Numbered from the stretch's first letter, positions 1 through 7,577 are shown. The stretch: 64,000 nucleotides of DNA from Mucilaginibacter corticis (GCF_007558865.1 NZ_VLPK01000001.1:1240001-1304000); one strand, 5' to 3'. Program-made: numbers and translations. The notes: a model not told the origin generated them from the letters alone.

Positions 1-1
1 C

Positions 2-1534
2 GCGAAAGCAAAAACAACTATATCCGCGCCTGCGACAGAAAAACCAAAAACGCTTTGGCAGATCTTTATCGAAGGCTTTTTAGGCGGATTTGCAGCTGTG
101 ATCATGCCCTGTATTTATCCCTTGCTGCCATTAACCGTAAGCTTTTTTACAAAAAAATCAGGGTCGCGGGCAAAAGGTGTGGGGCAATCGTTGCTATATG
201 GCTTATCTATTATCATTATATATGTTGGCTTAGGGGTAATTATATCGGCGGTTTTTGGGTCAGACGCGCTTAACTCATTGGCCACTAACGGCATCTTCAA
301 TATATTTTTCTTTTTATTGCTGGTGGTGTTCGGCATCTCCTTTTTGGGTGCGTTCGAAATCACGCTGCCAAGTTCGCTGGGTAATAAGCTTGACGCAAAT
401 GCCGATAAAGGCGGCGTTGCGGGTATCTTTTTTATGGCCGCTACCCTGGTTGTAGTTTCCTTTTCATGTACAGGGCCAATTATCGGTACCCTGCTTGTTG
501 AAGCAGCCTCAAAAGGCGACAGGCTGGGCCCGGCTATAGGCATGCTTGGCTTCTCGTCAGCATTGGCATTGCCGTTTACGGCATTCGCTTTATTTCCTTC
601 TGCATTAAAATCATTGCCGAAATCGGGCGGCTGGTTAAATACCGTAAAAGTTGTTTTAGGTTTTTTAGAGATCGGTTTCGCATTGAAATTTCTTTCGAAT
701 GTTGATCTGGCCTATCACTGGAACTGGTTTGACCGCGAAGTCTTTTTATCGCTTTGGATAGCATTAGGATTTTTATTGGGCCTTTATCTTTTAGGCAAGA
801 TCAGGTTTTCGCATGACAGCGAAACTGATCATGTTTCTATCCCAAGGTTCTTTTTCTCTGTTATTGTATTCGCATTTGTTGTTTATATGATCCCGGGATT
901 ATGGGGAGCGCCATTAAAATCCATCAGCGCGTTTTTACCCCCTATGGCTACGCAGGATTTTGACCTTTCGCAAATACCGGGTGGTGGAAGTTCAAATGCT
1001 GCTCCTGCCAAACAATCAACTTTGGTAAAAAAATATGAGGCTAATTACACACGTATAAAAACACGTGGTTTAGATGCATGGTATGATTATGATCAGGCCC
1101 TGCAGGTGTCAAAAGATCTGCATAAGCCTATAATGATCGACTTTACCGGCTTTAACTGTGTTAATTGCCGTAAAATGGAAGCCGATGTCTGGACAGATCC
1201 ACGCGTGTTCAATCATTTAAAAAACGACTTTGTATTGCTGCAACTGGTGGTTGACGATAAAGCGGCGTTAGAACCTGCCGAGCAATTTACATCAACCTAT
1301 AGCGGTAAAAAAATAACTAACCTTGGCGGTAAATGGAGCGATCTGGAAGCTTCGAGATTTAATGCCAATTCACAGCCGTTTTACGTTTTGCTTGACAGCG
1401 ATGGAAACATGCTTACTGACAAAAATGGTAAAACTATAGCCCCCTCACCGGCTGATTATGACGTGAATAGCTATTTAAAATTTTTAGAAAGCGGAATTAC
1501 AGCATATCAAAGTACACAACAAGGCAAAAAATAA
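2..1534 (+). CDS. dsbD: DsbD-like thiol:disulfide interchange protein (5' truncated)
   Basis: The reading frame is open from base 2, so the N-terminus lies outside the window. A GTG at 98 falls inside the first conserved membrane motif and is not the real start. What is visible is the DsbD/CcdA membrane domain, beginning with GFLGGFAAVIMPCIYPLLPL (about 73-132), where the Pro-Cys is one redox cysteine; a second sits in the SFSCTGP motif. After about eight hydrophobic segments comes a periplasmic thioredoxin-like domain with an FNCVNCRK active site (CVNC at 1157-1168). The family carries reducing power from cytoplasmic thioredoxin across the inner membrane to periplasmic disulfides. The missing upstream part probably holds the DsbD alpha domain. 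It ends 80 bases before pfkA on the same strand. Confidence 0.9.
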   Translation, partial: AKAKTTISAPATEKPKTLWQIFIEGFLGGFAAVIMPCIYPLLPLTVSFFTKKSGSRAKGVGQSLLYGLSIIIIYVGLGVIISAVFGSDALNSLATNGIFNIFFFLLLVVFGISFLGAFEITLPSSLGNKLDANADKGGVAGIFFMAATLVVVSFSCTGPIIGTLLVEAASKGDRLGPAIGMLGFSSALALPFTAFALFPSALKSLPKSGGWLNTVKVVLGFLEIGFALKFLSNVDLAYHWNWFDREVFLSLWIALGFLLGLYLLGKIRFSHDSETDHVSIPRFFFSVIVFAFVVYMIPGLWGAPLKSISAFLPPMATQDFDLSQIPGGGSSNAAPAKQSTLVKKYEANYTRIKTRGLDAWYDYDQALQVSKDLHKPIMIDFTGFNCVNCRKMEADVWTDPRVFNHLKNDFVLLQLVVDDKAALEPAEQFTSTYSGKKITNLGGKWSDLEASRFNANSQPFYVLLDSDGNMLTDKNGKTIAPSPADYDVNSYLKFLESGITAYQSTQQGKK

Positions 1535-1536
1535 TG

Positions 1537-1544
1537 TAAATTTG
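1537..1544 (+). promoter_or_regulatory. Candidate -7 promoter box for pfkA
   Basis: TAAATTTG matches the Bacteroidetes -7 consensus TAnnTTTG. It lies just after the dsbD stop and would give a leader of roughly 65 bases before pfkA. No clear TTTG was found at the expected -33 spacing, so the assignment is tentative. Confidence 0.4.
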
Positions 1545-1614
1545 CGGCAAAATCGGCAGGCTGGTCAAGTAAGCCTGCTGAATTAAGACTAAAACTCTCT
1601 GCCCAAATATTATA

Positions 1615-2595
1615 ATGAGCCCGATAAAAAAAATAGGACTTTTTACGTCCGGTAGTGACTCTCCAGGAATGAATGCCGCGATCAGGGCGGTAGTACGTAC
1701 AGCTGTTTTTTATGATATTGAAGTTGCCGGTATCCGCCGGGGATTTGAGGGGATGATAAACGGTGATATAGAACTTATGGGTACCAAATCGGTATCAAAT
1801 ATTATACAACGCGGCGGTACCATGTTAAAGACCGGTCGCAGCGAACAGTTTAAAACCTCCGCAGGGCGTAAACTGGCTTATGATCAGCTTAAAAAAAATG
1901 GTATTGAAGCCTTGGTAGCACTTGGTGGTAATGGCACTATTAAAGGTATGCGCGAGTTTGGTGATGAATACCCGGATATCGCTATCATGGCTGTTCCGTG
2001 TACTATTGATAATGACCTGCGCGGATCTGACTTTACCATAGGTTATGACACTGCCATAAATACAGTTATTGAGGCAGTTGACAAAATCCGTGAAACAGCC
2101 GAATCGCACGATAGGTTGTTTATTGTGGAAGTAATGGGTCGTGATTCTGGTATGATCGCTTTACGCACCGGTATGGGCGTGGGTGCTGAAGCTATTATGG
2201 TGCCTGAAACAAAGTCTGACATAAATGCCTTGTTTGATCGCCTGCAAAGGGGGCGCAAAGATAAAACCTCGAAAATAGTAATGGTTGCCGAGGGCGATGA
2301 ACCGGGCGGGGCTTTTGAAATTGGCCGGGCTATTATGGAGAAATTCCCGCATTATGATACCCGTGTATCTATACTGGGTCACATACAACGTGGTGGTAAA
2401 CCTACCTGCATGGACAGGGTATTGGCCAGCCGCTTAGGCGTTGCAGCTGTTGAGGCAATAAAAGAGGGCCACACCGGCGAAATGGCAGGCCTGATCCACA
2501 ATGATATTGTCTTTACTCCTTTTGATCAATCGGTTAAACATCATAATGATGTAAACGCCGAATTTATCAGGATAGTTGAAATGCTTTCTTTATAG
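1615..2595 (+). CDS. pfkA: 6-phosphofructokinase family protein with altered active-site residues
   Basis: This 326-residue protein has the usual length of ATP-dependent phosphofructokinase (fructose-6-phosphate + ATP to fructose-1,6-bisphosphate, glycolysis). Conserved parts are the PxTIDND loop with the catalytic base Asp132, VEVMGR, and GHIQRGG near the C-terminus. Three nucleotide/substrate positions differ from the E. coli-type enzyme: TSGSD instead of TSGGD (Ser14), GGNG instead of GGDG (Asn106 at the Mg-ATP aspartate, E. coli Asp103), and PCTIDND instead of PGTIDND (Cys129). It is clearly a family member, but it may be a divergent paralogue with changed kinetics, specificity or a regulatory role. 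It is transcribed after dsbD and converges with the nucleotidase gene. Confidence 0.9.
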   Translation: MSPIKKIGLFTSGSDSPGMNAAIRAVVRTAVFYDIEVAGIRRGFEGMINGDIELMGTKSVSNIIQRGGTMLKTGRSEQFKTSAGRKLAYDQLKKNGIEALVALGGNGTIKGMREFGDEYPDIAIMAVPCTIDNDLRGSDFTIGYDTAINTVIEAVDKIRETAESHDRLFIVEVMGRDSGMIALRTGMGVGAEAIMVPETKSDINALFDRLQRGRKDKTSKIVMVAEGDEPGGAFEIGRAIMEKFPHYDTRVSILGHIQRGGKPTCMDRVLASRLGVAAVEAIKEGHTGEMAGLIHNDIVFTPFDQSVKHHNDVNAEFIRIVEMLSL

Positions 2596-2602
2596 TCGAA
2601 AG

Positions 2603-2663
2603 GTTTGAGTCCTTAGTCTATAGTCACAAAACGTTAAATGACCTTGGACTAAGGACTTCAAAC
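2603..2663. repeat. Inverted repeat between convergent pfkA and nucleotidase genes
   Basis: GTTTGAGTCCTTAGTC (2603-2618) is matched by GACTAAGGACTTCAAAC (2647-2663), a complement with one extra T. The 28-base spacer holds a further TAGTC-containing piece. It fills the gap between two convergent stop codons, so it may act as a two-way terminator, or be a copy of a dispersed intergenic repeat. Confidence 0.6.
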
Positions 2664-2670
2664 TAAAGAC

Positions 2671-3198
2671 TTACAATAATTTTTCTGCAGCTTCTTTCCA
2701 GTTATTTACACGCTCATATTCTGTAAGCATTACATTATGCGGTGATGTAAATAATAATTTGCGACCGTTAAAACGGGTGAAGTTTTTGGTACGGTCGTCT
2801 ATCATGATATCGGTATTCACAATTTTATACCCGCAAAACATAATATTGGTCCATGATATAAATGGGAAATAATCAGCCAGCCATGCCTGTTTATCTTCTA
2901 ACGAGTTAGGGAACTCGGTAGCTGCCGATACAATAAATACATCATACTTTTTATTCAGCTCTGCTAAAACTTCCTGGCTGTCTTTAATCACTTTCAGGTC
3001 TCTGAAAAACCCTTTGCGGTTAATGTATTCGCGCAGGGTATGGTCAAGTTCAGGCGGCAACAATTCTCTGAACTCCTTGCCGTGCATTTGATCAAGGGTA
3101 TAATTATAGCCATGTTCCTGTTGATAAATGGTGATGAATTTGTCAATCGGATCGGCAATAACCTCATCCATATCTATGGCGATGCTTAGTTTATTCAT
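2671..3198 (-). CDS. 5'(3')-deoxyribonucleotidase-like HAD phosphatase (NT5C family)
   Basis: The ATG at 3198 (protein starting MNKLSIAIDMDEV) is preferred to an upstream one at 3228, because the HAD motif then begins at once as in relatives; this gives 175 residues. Motif I is DMDEVIAD with two catalytic aspartates, motif II is IVSAAT, and a DDRTKNF segment fits motif IV. NT5C enzymes remove 5' phosphates from deoxynucleoside monophosphates in the cytoplasm. The gene stands alone and converges with pfkA. Substrate is inferred from the family only. Confidence 0.82.
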   Translation of the reverse strand: MNKLSIAIDMDEVIADPIDKFITIYQQEHGYNYTLDQMHGKEFRELLPPELDHTLREYINRKGFFRDLKVIKDSQEVLAELNKKYDVFIVSAATEFPNSLEDKQAWLADYFPFISWTNIMFCGYKIVNTDIMIDDRTKNFTRFNGRKLLFTSPHNVMLTEYERVNNWKEAAEKLL

Positions 3199-3270
3199 GG
3201 CGGTAAATTTCAAAAATTTACACCGCAAAAGCCTTTTGAATTTTGAATTTTTTATTTTGAATTATATTGC

Positions 3271-3278
3271 TACCTTTG
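3271..3278 (+). promoter_or_regulatory. rpsP operon -7 promoter box
   Basis: TACCTTTG is an exact TAnnTTTG match. It follows three TTTTGAAT-like units (about 3231-3262) that could supply the -33 TTTG, though none sits at the exact 19-21 base spacing. A start near 3284 would give a leader of about 50 bases before the S16 gene. Confidence 0.6.
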
Positions 3279-3334
3279 CGTCCCCGCTGAAATAAACTCC
3301 GGGGGAATGTTGAACACATAATTAAAAACAAAAA

Positions 3335-3877
3335 ATGGCAACTAAAATCAGATTGCAAAGACATGGTAAAAAGGGAAGACCTTTTTATTACATTGTAGTA
3401 GCTGACGCTCGTGCTCCGCGTGACGGACGCTTTATTGAGCGTATTGGGTCTTATAACCCTAACACCAATCCTGCAACTATCGATATCAACTTCGATAAAA
3501 CTTTAGAGTGGGTTAACAATGGTGCACAACCAACCGATACCTGCCGTGCTATATTGGCATACAAAGGTGTTTTATACAAAAAACACTTAGAAGGCGGTGT
3601 TAAAAAAGGCGCGTTTACTGCCGAAGAAGCAGAAACTAAATTTGCTGCCTGGTTAGATCAGAAAGAAAGCAAGATCTCTGGTAAAAAATCAGACTTACAC
3701 TCAGCTAAAGATGCTGCACGTAAAGAGGCATTGGTTGCAGAAGCTAAAAAGAAGGAAGATAAAGCTGCCGCTATCGCTGCAAAATACACTCCTCCTGCCG
3801 AAGAAGTTGAAGAAGAAGCTCCGGTTGCTGAAGCTACAGAAGAAACTCCTGCTGCTGAAGCTGATAGCGCTGAATAA
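3335..3877 (+). CDS. rpsP: 30S ribosomal protein S16
   Basis: The first 80 residues are a standard S16 ([20 protein letters not shown], then [22 protein letters not shown]). S16 binds 16S rRNA and helps assemble the 30S subunit. The protein is 180 residues, about twice the usual 80-90. The extra C-terminal half, from about residue 90, is first Lys-rich and then a low-complexity Ala/Glu/Pro tail, a type of extension known in Bacteroidetes. The gene heads the classic rpsP-rimM-trmD-rplS block, which is interrupted here after rimM. Confidence 0.97.
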   Translation: MATKIRLQRHGKKGRPFYYIVVADARAPRDGRFIERIGSYNPNTNPATIDINFDKTLEWVNNGAQPTDTCRAILAYKGVLYKKHLEGGVKKGAFTAEEAETKFAAWLDQKESKISGKKSDLHSAKDAARKEALVAEAKKKEDKAAAIAAKYTPPAEEVEEEAPVAEATEETPAAEADSAE

Positions 3878-3899
3878 TTTCAGCAAACAATATTTATAC

Positions 3900-3932
3900 A
3901 ATGGCGAAGCAACCCAAAGGTTCTTCGCCATT
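3900..3932 (+). terminator. Hairpin between rpsP and rimM (attenuator or weak terminator)
   Basis: AATGGCGAAG pairs perfectly with CTTCGCCATT around a 13-base loop. Only a broken T-run (GTTATTTA) follows, so partial termination that lowers rimM relative to rpsP expression is more likely than a full stop. Confidence 0.55.
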
Positions 3933-3952
3933 GTTATTTAAACGCGTTTATA

Positions 3953-4477
3953 ATGAAGATTGAAGACTGTTTCCGGATAGGTAGTATTTTAAAAACCAAG
4001 GGCCTTAAAGGCGAGATGCAGCTGTATGTTGATTTTGACGGCCTGGAGGATATTGATTTTGATGCGCTGTTTATACAGATAGCAGGTAAACTGGCGCCTT
4101 TTTTTGTGGAGTCGGTTAAATATAGCCATAACGGGCATGCGTTTTTATATTTAGAAGATGTAGATACCATTGAGAAAGCGGCTGCACTGGTAAAAAAAGA
4201 CGTTTATTTACCCAACAAATTGAAGCCTGTAAAAGGCGAAGAAGATTTTACCTTGTTCGACCTGGTAGGTTTTACCGCCATTGACGACAATGAAGGCGAG
4301 CTTGGCGAAATAACCGACGTGCAGGAATATCCTCAGCAACTAATTGCCACAATTGATTTTAACGGCAAAGAAGTACTTTTCCCACTAAATGAAGAAACCA
4401 TAACAGGGATTGATGTTGTGAAAGAGATCATAAACATTGATCTGCCGGAAGGATTGCTGGATATTTATTTGGATTAA
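3953..4477 (+). CDS. rimM: Ribosome maturation factor RimM
   Basis: 174 residues, the normal RimM length. The N-terminal beta-barrel begins DCFRIGSILKTKGLKGEMQL, matching the family's G-x-hydrophobic-x-K-x-x-G-hydrophobic-x-G-E pattern. The C-terminal PRC-barrel part has LVGFTAIDDNEGELGEITDV and ends LPEGLLDIYLD, very close to the family's usual C-terminus. RimM binds S19 and assists maturation of the 30S head. It follows rpsP after 75 bases and a hairpin. Confidence 0.95.
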   Translation: MKIEDCFRIGSILKTKGLKGEMQLYVDFDGLEDIDFDALFIQIAGKLAPFFVESVKYSHNGHAFLYLEDVDTIEKAAALVKKDVYLPNKLKPVKGEEDFTLFDLVGFTAIDDNEGELGEITDVQEYPQQLIATIDFNGKEVLFPLNEETITGIDVVKEIINIDLPEGLLDIYLD

Positions 4478-4520
4478 GCCCCTAACTCTCCATAGGAGTC
4501 CTTCGGACCCTAAAGGGGAA
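4478..4520. repeat. CCCTAAAGGGG-type intergenic repeat
   Basis: Immediately after the rimM stop: CCCCT pairs with AGGGG, and GTCC-TTC-GGAC forms an inner hairpin. Related debris (CCCTAAGGGGAA at 5711; CCCCCTTTAGGG at 5774; CCCCCTTTAAGGGGG at 7733) suggests a dispersed family. Confidence 0.55.
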
Positions 4521-4570
4521 ATATGAGTTTAAGGAAAACCAACCGATTGATAAAACAAATGTCAGATATA

Positions 4571-4603
4571 TTTGACATTTGTGTAAAGTTTGTTTTACAT
4601 TTG
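4571..4603 (+). promoter_or_regulatory. Promoter of the membrane protein/XRE operon
   Basis: TTTG (4571-4574), a 21-base spacer and TACATTTG (4596-4603) match the Bacteroidetes -33/-7 promoter closely. The predicted start near 4610 is about 14 bases from the ATG. A second -7-like box, TATATTTG (4567-4574), could drive a longer transcript. The promoter lies inside the palindrome at 4576-4626. Confidence 0.65.
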
Positions 4604-4626
4604 GTAAATCAAACTTTACACAAATG
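4576..4626. promoter_or_regulatory. Long palindromic operator over promoter and start codon
   Basis: CATTTGTGTAAAGTTTG (4576-4592) is perfectly complementary to 4610-4626, whose last three bases are the ATG of the next gene. Inside it, TTTAC and GTAAA (4594-4598 and 4604-4608) extend the symmetry about 4601. ACATTTG(T)GTAAA also occurs as a direct repeat 22 bases apart, two helical turns. The likeliest role is a DNA operator for the XRE protein of the same operon. A longer transcript would fold it into a hairpin hiding the start codon. Confidence 0.7.
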
Positions 4627-5496
4627 ACTTCACGTTTTTTATTTCCACACTATTGTAAACGTATTGGATGGGCTATACTTATTCCCGGGCTTGTTTTGGG
4701 GTATTTCTCGTTCTTTAGAAATTATAACATACCCGGTTTTTCCACTTCCAGAATTCGGGCTAACAATCCAAACGTTATCGATGTTCAACAATTCACCAAT
4801 TCATTAGCATTGGCATTGGTTATTGCAGGCGCCATGCTTGTAGCTTTTGCGAAAGAAAAAATAGAAGATGAATTGACCACCCGGATAAGGCATAATGCGC
4901 TATATTGGTCTATTTTGATCAATTATTCGCTTTGTACAGTTCTAATTATCGCAGCAATTATTAAAGGCGATGTGTTTTACGACTATCATAATATTCTTGG
5001 TTCTTTCGGTTATATAGCGGTTATAGCCATATATAATCTTTTTAGTGTTCTGATTATTTTTTTACTTCGATATCATTATTTGCTGTACAGTAAAATGGGC
5101 CAGTATAAATTAGGAGGACTTTCTTTTTTACCATATTACCCCTATCGTGTAGTTAGTAAATGGGCCACAAGAATTTTGTTCGTGCCCGCTGCCTTAACTT
5201 ATACTAATTGGCCTCTTCCATACTCGTCTGAAATCATAGCTGTTTTATCGCTTTCATTATTAGTCTGGGTTTTCAGCCGGCAAAAGCGCGAGGACGAAAT
5301 GATAAGCACTATCCGCATGGAATCTATGCAACTGGCTATTTATTTTGTTTATGGTTTTTTATTGCTGAGCGATTTTTTTATATATGGCAACGCGTTCTTT
5401 TACATAATGATGTTTAATCTTGTTGGCGCGGAAGCCTTCTTTTTAATCAGGTTTCATTTCGCTTACAATAAACTATTAAAAGATACGAGGGAGTAA
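4624..5496 (+). CDS. Multi-pass membrane protein of unknown function, paired with XRE regulator
   Basis: Start chosen at ATG 4624 (MTSRFLFPHYCKRIGW), after the predicted transcription start; an in-frame ATG at 4579 lies inside the palindrome. The 290 residues have about seven or eight hydrophobic segments and short charged loops, one of them KEKIEDELTTRIRHNALYWS and a similar one SRQKREDEMISTIRMESMQL: an internal repeat of the pattern (D/E)E(hydrophobic)xTxIR. No catalytic motif is recognised. It ends four bases before a small XRE gene, an arrangement common in Bacteroidetes, where the regulator probably controls the membrane protein. Confidence 0.75.
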   Translation: MTSRFLFPHYCKRIGWAILIPGLVLGYFSFFRNYNIPGFSTSRIRANNPNVIDVQQFTNSLALALVIAGAMLVAFAKEKIEDELTTRIRHNALYWSILINYSLCTVLIIAAIIKGDVFYDYHNILGSFGYIAVIAIYNLFSVLIIFLLRYHYLLYSKMGQYKLGGLSFLPYYPYRVVSKWATRILFVPAALTYTNWPLPYSSEIIAVLSLSLLVWVFSRQKREDEMISTIRMESMQLAIYFVYGFLLLSDFFIYGNAFFYIMMFNLVGAEAFFLIRFHFAYNKLLKDTRE

Positions 5497-5500
5497 TATC

Positions 5501-5701
5501 ATGAAAAACACACTCCGCATAGAGCGCGCTATAAAAAATATCACCCAGGGTGATCTTGCCGAGCTTATTGGTGTATCACGCCAAACCATAAATACTATCG
5601 AGAGCAATAAATATGTGCCATCCACCGTGCTTGCACTGAAAATTGCGCGCGTTTTTGGCAAACAAGTTGAAGAAATATTTATTTTAGAAGAAGGGGATTA
5701 A
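5501..5701 (+). CDS. Small XRE-family helix-turn-helix regulator
   Basis: 66 residues consisting almost only of a Cro/CI-type helix-turn-helix: RAIKNITQGDLAELIGVSRQ followed by TINTIESNKYVPSTVLALKI. It matches the YozG-like group of minimal DNA-binding proteins. It starts four bases after the membrane protein stop, so the two are surely co-transcribed. The 17-bp-arm palindrome at the operon start is the natural candidate for its binding site and would make the pair autoregulated; this is inference. Confidence 0.9.
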   Translation: MKNTLRIERAIKNITQGDLAELIGVSRQTINTIESNKYVPSTVLALKIARVFGKQVEEIFILEEGD

Positions 5702-5710
5702 CAACCTAAT

Positions 5711-5796
5711 CCCTAAGGGGAATGGTAAGCGCTCATAGATTTATGGAATCAAAAAATACATCTTCGAAAGACACCCCCTTTAGGGAGCCGGGGGGC
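5711..5796. repeat. Dispersed repeat remnant overlapping the start of the VOC gene
   Basis: CCCTAAGGGGAA (from 5711) and CCCCCTTTAGGGAGCCGGGGGG (5774 on) are the two ends of a repeat also seen at 4478 and 7733. The second part is read in frame and contributes TPFREPGG to the N-terminus of the next protein. Confidence 0.5.
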
Positions 5797-6177
5797 ACTT
5801 CCTTTGCACCGGTATTGGCTATTGTTAACGGCACTACTGATATCAGTTTTTACCAAAAGGCATTTAACGCCACCGAAAACTTTTGCTTAAGGAACGATGA
5901 CGGCAGCATCCACGTGGCCGAACTGGTTATTGACGGCGCTGTGTTTCACATCCATGAAATAACCCAATTCAGCCACACTATACCGGCCATGGCAGGGGGC
6001 ACTGTTAATATAGGTTTGTTTGTCAATGATGTTTATGCCGTATTTAACCAGGCCATTGAAGCGGGCGCCACGCTTATAGTACCCGTAACCGATTATGATT
6101 ACGGTTACCGTCAAGGCGAGTTTATAGACCCCTTCGGGCACAAATGGATTATTCAGAAGAGATTAGAGATTAATTAA
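5722..6177 (+). CDS. VOC-superfamily (PhnB/glyoxalase-like) protein
   Basis: 151 residues from the first ATG, 144 from the ATG at 5743; both starts lie in repeat-derived DNA, so the true start is uncertain. From about residue 29 it is a PhnB-like VOC fold: FAPVLAIVNGTTDISFYQKA, then VFHIHEI, and GHKWIIQKR near the end. Such proteins bind a metal between beta-alpha-beta-beta-beta units and include glyoxalases, dioxygenases and resistance proteins; the substrate is unknown. It is separated from the XRE gene by only 20 bases. The repeat-encoded N-terminus is unlikely to matter for folding. Confidence 0.8.
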   Translation: MVSAHRFMESKNTSSKDTPFREPGGTSFAPVLAIVNGTTDISFYQKAFNATENFCLRNDDGSIHVAELVIDGAVFHIHEITQFSHTIPAMAGGTVNIGLFVNDVYAVFNQAIEAGATLIVPVTDYDYGYRQGEFIDPFGHKWIIQKRLEIN

Positions 6178-6245
6178 TTAAAGGTTGGGCAGATCGCTTT
6201 AAACACACTAAAACAACTAATCACTAATCTTTAATCACTAATCTC

Positions 6246-6253
6246 TACCTTTG
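6246..6253 (+). promoter_or_regulatory. trmD -7 promoter box abutting the start codon
   Basis: TACCTTTG ends five bases before the trmD ATG at 6259, preceded by an AATCACTAATCT direct repeat (about 6218-6245). Transcription would start at or beside the A of ATG, giving a leaderless or nearly leaderless message. Confidence 0.55.
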
Positions 6254-6258
6254 CCCCC

Positions 6259-6930
6259 ATGCGTTTTGACATCATCACTGTATTGCCTGGATTATTAGAA
6301 AGCCCTTTTGCACATTCTATTTTGCAGCGCGCGCAAAAGAAAGGTATTGCCGAGATCCACGTGCATAACCTGCGCGACTACGCCCCCGGCAAACAAAAAA
6401 GTGTAGATGATTATCCCTACGGCGGCGGTAGCGGCATGGTAATGACCATTGGCCCATTTGCCAAATGTATTGAAGCGTTAAAAGCTGAGCGTGAGTATGA
6501 TGAGGTGATCTTTATGTCGCCAGATGGCGAAACGCTTAATCAGGCTATGGCCAACCAGCTATCCATCAAAAAAAATATCATTATACTTTGCGGTCATTAT
6601 AAAGGGATCGACCAGCGGATCCGTGATATCTTTGTTACCCGTGAGATCTCTGTTGGCGACTATGTACTGTCGGGCGGCGAATTACCGGCAGCTATAGTGG
6701 TTGATGCAGTAGTACGTTTGATACCCGGTGTGCTGTCTGACGAAACATCGGCCCTTTCAGACTCTTTCCAGGATGGTTTGCTGGACGCGCCGGTATATAC
6801 GCGCCCTGCAGACTGGAACGGCCATAAAGTGCCTGATATATTATTAAGCGGCAACACGCCCGAAATAGAAAAATGGCGTTTTGACCAGGCGGTAGAACGT
6901 ACCAAATCCCGCCGGCCCGATATTATGTAA
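6259..6930 (+). CDS. trmD: tRNA (guanine-37-N1)-methyltransferase
   Basis: 223 residues. TrmD methylates G37 next to the anticodon using S-adenosylmethionine and so prevents +1 frameshifting. Family motifs are the start [22 protein letters not shown], the trefoil-knot SAM site [14 protein letters not shown] and [14 protein letters not shown], then [17 protein letters not shown]. It belongs with rpsP-rimM, but three genes separate it from rimM here and it appears to have its own promoter. Confidence 0.97.
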   Translation: MRFDIITVLPGLLESPFAHSILQRAQKKGIAEIHVHNLRDYAPGKQKSVDDYPYGGGSGMVMTIGPFAKCIEALKAEREYDEVIFMSPDGETLNQAMANQLSIKKNIIILCGHYKGIDQRIRDIFVTREISVGDYVLSGGELPAAIVVDAVVRLIPGVLSDETSALSDSFQDGLLDAPVYTRPADWNGHKVPDILLSGNTPEIEKWRFDQAVERTKSRRPDIM

Positions 6931-6936
6931 AAATAC

Positions 6937-7014
6937 TGTAGAGGCACAATACTTTGTGTCTCGCTGGTATTATTTAACCATATAAGATGAGATAAAAAGT
7001 ATTGTACCTCTACA
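6937..7014. repeat. Imperfect inverted repeat between trmD and rplS
   Basis: TGTAGAGGCACAATACTTT (6937-6955) is complementary to 6996-7014 with one mismatch; a smaller hairpin (GAGGCACAA/TTGTGTCTC, 6941-6962) is nested in the left arm. The core resembles REP-like TGTAGAGGC elements frequent in this family. No transposase or target duplication is visible. Confidence 0.65.
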
Positions 7015-7149
7015 ATGTTAATTACCCCATTGTGTTAACAAAAAACAAATTGTGGAAATTTTTAAAATGCTCTTTTAATTTCAAAAAATAATCCCTATAA
7101 TTGCAATCCGATTTTTACGGGTTAAAAATCGCATTTAGAGCTTAAAATC

Positions 7150-7497
7150 ATGGATTTAGTAAAATTTGTAGAAGAGCAAACAGTAACAATTAACAAGTTT
7201 CCGTCTTTCAAAGCCGGTGATACTGTAAGCGTTCATTATAAAATTAAAGAAGGAACCAAGGAACGTATCCAGGTTTACCAAGGTGTAGTTATCCAACGTA
7301 ACAGTGTTGGTGTGTCTGAAACATTTACCGTACGTAAAGTTTCAAACGGAATAGGTGTTGAGCGTATCTTCCCTGCTAACTCGCCAAACATTGAAAAAGT
7401 TGAAGTTAACAGCCACGGTAAAGTACGTCGCTCTAAACTTTATTACCTGCGTGCCCTTACCGGTAAAGCAGCTCGTATCAAGTCAAAAAGAGTTTAA
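7150..7497 (+). CDS. rplS: 50S ribosomal protein L19
   Basis: 115 residues, the standard length. L19 sits at the 30S-50S interface. Typical segments are [32 protein letters not shown] and the Arg/Lys-rich end [20 protein letters not shown]. It closes the rpsP-rimM-trmD-rplS block and is followed by a strong terminator. A 219-base gap with a REP-like palindrome separates it from trmD, so it may have its own promoter. Confidence 0.97.
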   Translation: MDLVKFVEEQTVTINKFPSFKAGDTVSVHYKIKEGTKERIQVYQGVVIQRNSVGVSETFTVRKVSNGIGVERIFPANSPNIEKVEVNSHGKVRRSKLYYLRALTGKAARIKSKRV

Positions 7498-7540
7498 TCC
7501 CGCTGATTTCCTGAATAGGGAATTAAGAGGCAAGTATATT

Positions 7541-7577
7541 AAAAATGCCTTCTTTCATTTGAGAGAAGGCATTTTTT
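7541..7577 (+). terminator. rplS intrinsic terminator
   Basis: AAAATGCCTTCT pairs with AGAAGGCATTTT around a ten-base loop and is followed by a T-run. It ends the ribosomal block. Confidence 0.85.

Noticed and set aside
115..543. 142-residue minus-strand frame inside the dsbD coding region
   Set aside because: It overlaps a strongly supported membrane domain, and its composition is a shadow of that gene.
4579..4623. Upstream ATG that would extend the XRE-linked membrane protein by 15 residues
   Set aside because: It lies within the palindrome and upstream of the predicted transcription start; ATG 4624 fits the -33/-7 promoter better.
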